A stretch of DNA of 7,485 nucleotides from Actinobacteria bacterium UBA5975 (GTDB lineage: Bacteria > Actinomycetota > Actinomycetes > Nanopelagicales > Nanopelagicaceae). How positions within the stretch are numbered: position 1 is the first letter of the stretch; every line of letters begins with the position of its first letter. Both the position numbers and the translations under genes were made by a program. The stretch spans positions 1,616 through 9,100 of the forward strand of contig DJBN01000026.1 in the NCBI GenBank assembly GCA_002430075.1. Direction: 5' to 3'. The notes beneath the pieces were generated by a model. That model did not search any database, had not been told where the DNA came from, and saw only the letters and a program-made list of their open reading frames with translations. Shown piece by piece: positions 5,308 through 7,485 of this stretch.

Positions 5308-7341
5308 GTGGTTGCGCTCCTTTCGGCGCTCGTAGCGCGCAATAAGAAACGATTTCTCGTTCTAGCTATAGCGCTCTTGCTTGGCGCATCTGTGATGTCG
5401 CTACGCCTTGCAGCGCTGCAGACCAGTGCGTTAACAAGTTTTCAAGGAAGTACCGCAAAGGTGGTACTTCAGGTAACCACTGATCCCAATCGCGTTGCAC
5501 CGAAGGTGCGCGGCACATCCTTTACTCCCACATCATTTAGCTTCATAGGCCAAGCGATGGAAGTTGATAGCCGCTTTAAATTGCGTATTCCAGTGCGGGT
5601 TTATGCATCGACTCGAAGCGTTGAAGGGTTATTGCCGGGACAGAAGATCGAAGTGAGCGCCACGGTATTGGCAAGTAAAGAAAGGCGTGTAGCAGCGCTA
5701 CTGATTGTCAACAGCAGAATCAAAGTCCTTACGCCACCTTCACGATGGGCGAACGCACTTGCACACATTCGTTTAGGTTTGCGAGAAGCCACAGGCACGG
5801 GGGATGCCGGAGCTCTCATTCCCGGCATGGTCATTGGTGATGTTTCTAAACAGAGCGCTGATTTCAAAAACGATATGCGCAGATCTGGGCTTACACATCT
5901 CGTTGCTGTAAGCGGTGCCAACTTTGCGATTGTTTCAACCTTTGTCCTATGGGGAATGCAATTTGTCTTTCGCCGAGTTAACTATCGATTAATCGCAACA
6001 GCTCTCTCTCTTGCAGCCTTCATTTCTCTTGTCCGCCCGTCGCCATCTGTGCTTCGAGCAGCTGCAATGGCTTCGGTCTTACTCTTTGCCCACGGCATCC
6101 GACGTGGCCGAGATTCACTTCCTGCACTTGGCTTTGCAATGGCAGCCGTTGTTATTGCCGATCCTTTCCAAGCACAGGACGCTGGCTTTGCTCTATCGGT
6201 TCTCGCAACAGCAGGGCTGCTACTTCTTTCTCCAAAGATTAGGCCGAAATTTTTAGCTCCGCCGATTGCTGCCATCATCTTCTGCTCGCCCGTAATTGTT
6301 GCACTCTCTGGCTATATAAGCCCCATGAGTATCGTGGCAAATCTATTGGCGGCACCGGCCGTAACTGCAATAACAATCGTAGGTTTTATCGCAGCACTTA
6401 TCTCACCATTTTCACCGACTGCAGCACATGCACTCATATTTCTCGTTAAGCCTTTTGCTTCATGGATTGCATGGGTTGCTCGATGGGTTGCCCAATTTCC
6501 TGTCTTTACACTTAAAACCGGGCTCTATGGATTTCTAGCAGTCGTTGCCTTACTTGCCATGATTTATTTTGGCCGCGCACGTATTGCAATCTATCTGCTT
6601 ATCCTCATCATCTCTCTTTCGTGGTTGCAGCGCTTTCCAGCAGGGGATTGGCAAGTTGCCAATTGCGATGTTGGACAAGGGGATGCGATGGTTATCAATC
6701 TTCATCACAAGCGCGCAATTGTTATTGATACTGGTCCAGATCCCGCACTCGTAGATCGTTGTCTTCATCAATTGGGAATAAAAGAGATCCCGCTCTTAAT
6801 TTTGACTCATATCCATGCAGATCATGTGGGAGGACTAGCTGGTGTAAAGAAAGGGCGCACTGTAGGTACGACGTGGTTTGGAAATATTAACGCCGGAACT
6901 CACGCCACAATTAACGATATTGATATCGAAGTTCTCTGGCCAGATCGCGGCAGTGATTATTCTCCTAATAACTCGAGTATCTCAGTCATTCTTCGTTCTC
7001 CTGACTTCACTCTCTTTGCAGGCGGAGATATCGAACCTCCCGCACAAAGTGAGCTAATTTCACATATAGGTAAAGTTGATATCTATAAAGTGGCCCATCA
7101 TGGCTCTAGGTTTCAAGACCTCACCCTCTTGCAAGAACTATCACCAACCCTTGCCGTCATTAGCGTTGGTAGGGGAAATAGCTATGGCCATCCGGCTCCC
7201 AGCACAATCTCGGCCCTGATTGATGTTGGCGCTACGGTATTGCGTACTGATATCGATGGGGCGGTGGTAATTCGCGCTAAGCGCCACCAATTATCGGTAC
7301 AACGTAGCAAAAGTGGTCTACGCTTATTTTTCTGGAGCTAG
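5308..7341 (+). CDS. comEC: ComEC/Rec2-family DNA uptake channel with C-terminal metallo-beta-lactamase domain
   Basis: Polytopic membrane protein that carries single-stranded DNA into the cytoplasm during natural transformation. From the GTG at 5308 it has 677 residues. Visible in order: a hydrophobic helix (about 16-35); a soluble OB-like region (DUF4131 type, about 45-145); the multi-helix competence domain (about 165-435) containing HLVAVSGANF at 197-206 and SPSVLRAA; and a metallo-beta-lactamase-like domain (about 445-665) with CDVGQGDA (453-460), DTG (474-476), the metal motif H501-x-H503-x-D505-H506, GGD (572-574), HHGS (597-600) and H628 in GHPAP. These residues suggest the nuclease-like domain proposed to degrade the non-transported strand is intact. 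The true start is probably upstream, because the first membrane helix is encoded before 5308 without a standard start codon. It forms a unit with comEA; holA follows 22 bases later, a neighbour often seen next to comEC. Confidence 0.93.
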   Translation: MVALLSALVARNKKRFLVLAIALLLGASVMSLRLAALQTSALTSFQGSTAKVVLQVTTDPNRVAPKVRGTSFTPTSFSFIGQAMEVDSRFKLRIPVRVYASTRSVEGLLPGQKIEVSATVLASKERRVAALLIVNSRIKVLTPPSRWANALAHIRLGLREATGTGDAGALIPGMVIGDVSKQSADFKNDMRRSGLTHLVAVSGANFAIVSTFVLWGMQFVFRRVNYRLIATALSLAAFISLVRPSPSVLRAAAMASVLLFAHGIRRGRDSLPALGFAMAAVVIADPFQAQDAGFALSVLATAGLLLLSPKIRPKFLAPPIAAIIFCSPVIVALSGYISPMSIVANLLAAPAVTAITIVGFIAALISPFSPTAAHALIFLVKPFASWIAWVARWVAQFPVFTLKTGLYGFLAVVALLAMIYFGRARIAIYLLILIISLSWLQRFPAGDWQVANCDVGQGDAMVINLHHKRAIVIDTGPDPALVDRCLHQLGIKEIPLLILTHIHADHVGGLAGVKKGRTVGTTWFGNINAGTHATINDIDIEVLWPDRGSDYSPNNSSISVILRSPDFTLFAGGDIEPPAQSELISHIGKVDIYKVAHHGSRFQDLTLLQELSPTLAVISVGRGNSYGHPAPSTISALIDVGATVLRTDIDGAVVIRAKRHQLSVQRSKSGLRLFFWS

Positions 7342-7348
7342 AGGTAAT

Positions 7349-7356
7349 AAGGGGGA
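7349..7356 (+). promoter_or_regulatory. Shine-Dalgarno sequence for holA
   Basis: AAGGGGGA lies 7 bases before the ATG at 7364. It favours that ATG over the out-of-frame ATG at 7368 and is one of only two strong ribosome-binding sites in the window. Confidence 0.65.
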
Positions 7357-7363
7357 TAAATCA

Positions 7364-7485
7364 ATGAATGATTTCTATCTCCTCCTTGGTCCTGAAGGCG
7401 CTCTTGCAGATCGCGCCTTGGCCAAGTTGTATGCACAACTGAAAGAGGAAAAGGCTGAGCTGACTACCATCGATGCATCCGATGC
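7364..7485 (+). CDS. holA: DNA polymerase III delta subunit (3' truncated by window)
   Basis: Forty full codons plus two bases are present before the window ends. The start MNDFYLLLGPEGALADRAL matches the first strand and degenerate nucleotide-binding loop of HolA, where the family usually reads (V/Y)LL-x-G-x-E-x-x-L-x-x-x-A, followed by a helix and the TTIDASD strand that corresponds to the usual end of beta-2. HolA opens the sliding clamp as part of the clamp loader during replication. The assignment rests on this short stretch and on position: holA directly downstream of comEC is a widely conserved arrangement. The AAA+ core and collar domains are outside the window. Confidence 0.82.
   Translation, partial: MNDFYLLLGPEGALADRALAKLYAQLKEEKAELTTIDASD

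Noticed and set aside
5601..6278. Two - strand frames opposite comEC (106 and 98 codons)
   Set aside because: Low-complexity Ala/Ser/Arg-rich translations lying over conserved ComEC segments; no independent support.

Overview
This looks like an ordinary core-genome stretch from an actinobacterium with an unusually modest GC content (estimated by eye at a little under 50%). The actinobacterial assignment rests on gene order (small membrane protein - nadD - rsfS - histidine phosphatase ... leuS - comEA - comEC - holA, as remembered from streptomycetes and mycobacteria) and on protein resemblance. The low GC and very compact layout fit a streamlined freshwater lineage of the Nanopelagicales (acI) type, but that placement is inference. 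All genes I can support lie on the + strand.

Layout. 1-228 is the 3' end of ligA (BRCT domain). 242-361 encodes a 39-residue single-span membrane protein. 367-1937 is a tightly packed cluster: nadD (NAD biosynthesis), rsfS (ribosome silencing factor) and a GpgP-like histidine phosphatase, with consecutive reading frames overlapping by 11 and 8 bases. It is closed by an intrinsic-terminator-like hairpin at 1963-2000. 2003-2075 is tRNA-Ala(GGC), and leuS (2077-4548) begins after a single intervening base. After a 58-base gap come comEA (4607-5224) and comEC (annotatable from 5308 to 7341), the DNA receptor and the inner-membrane DNA channel of natural transformation. The window ends in the first 41 codons of holA, the DNA polymerase III delta subunit.

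Functionally this is housekeeping (ligation, NAD synthesis, ribosome dormancy, leucine charging, replication clamp loading) plus a two-gene DNA-uptake unit. I found no CRISPR array, insertion sequence, phage gene, toxin-antitoxin pair or defence locus, and I do not claim a new system.

The observations worth a second look concern gene starts. comEC has convincing N-terminal coding sequence upstream of its first standard start codon, with no ATG, GTG or TTG available in that frame. A GC-rich hairpin sits in the same place. leuS appears to be leaderless or tRNA-processing-dependent, starting two bases past the tRNA discriminator base with no usable Shine-Dalgarno sequence.
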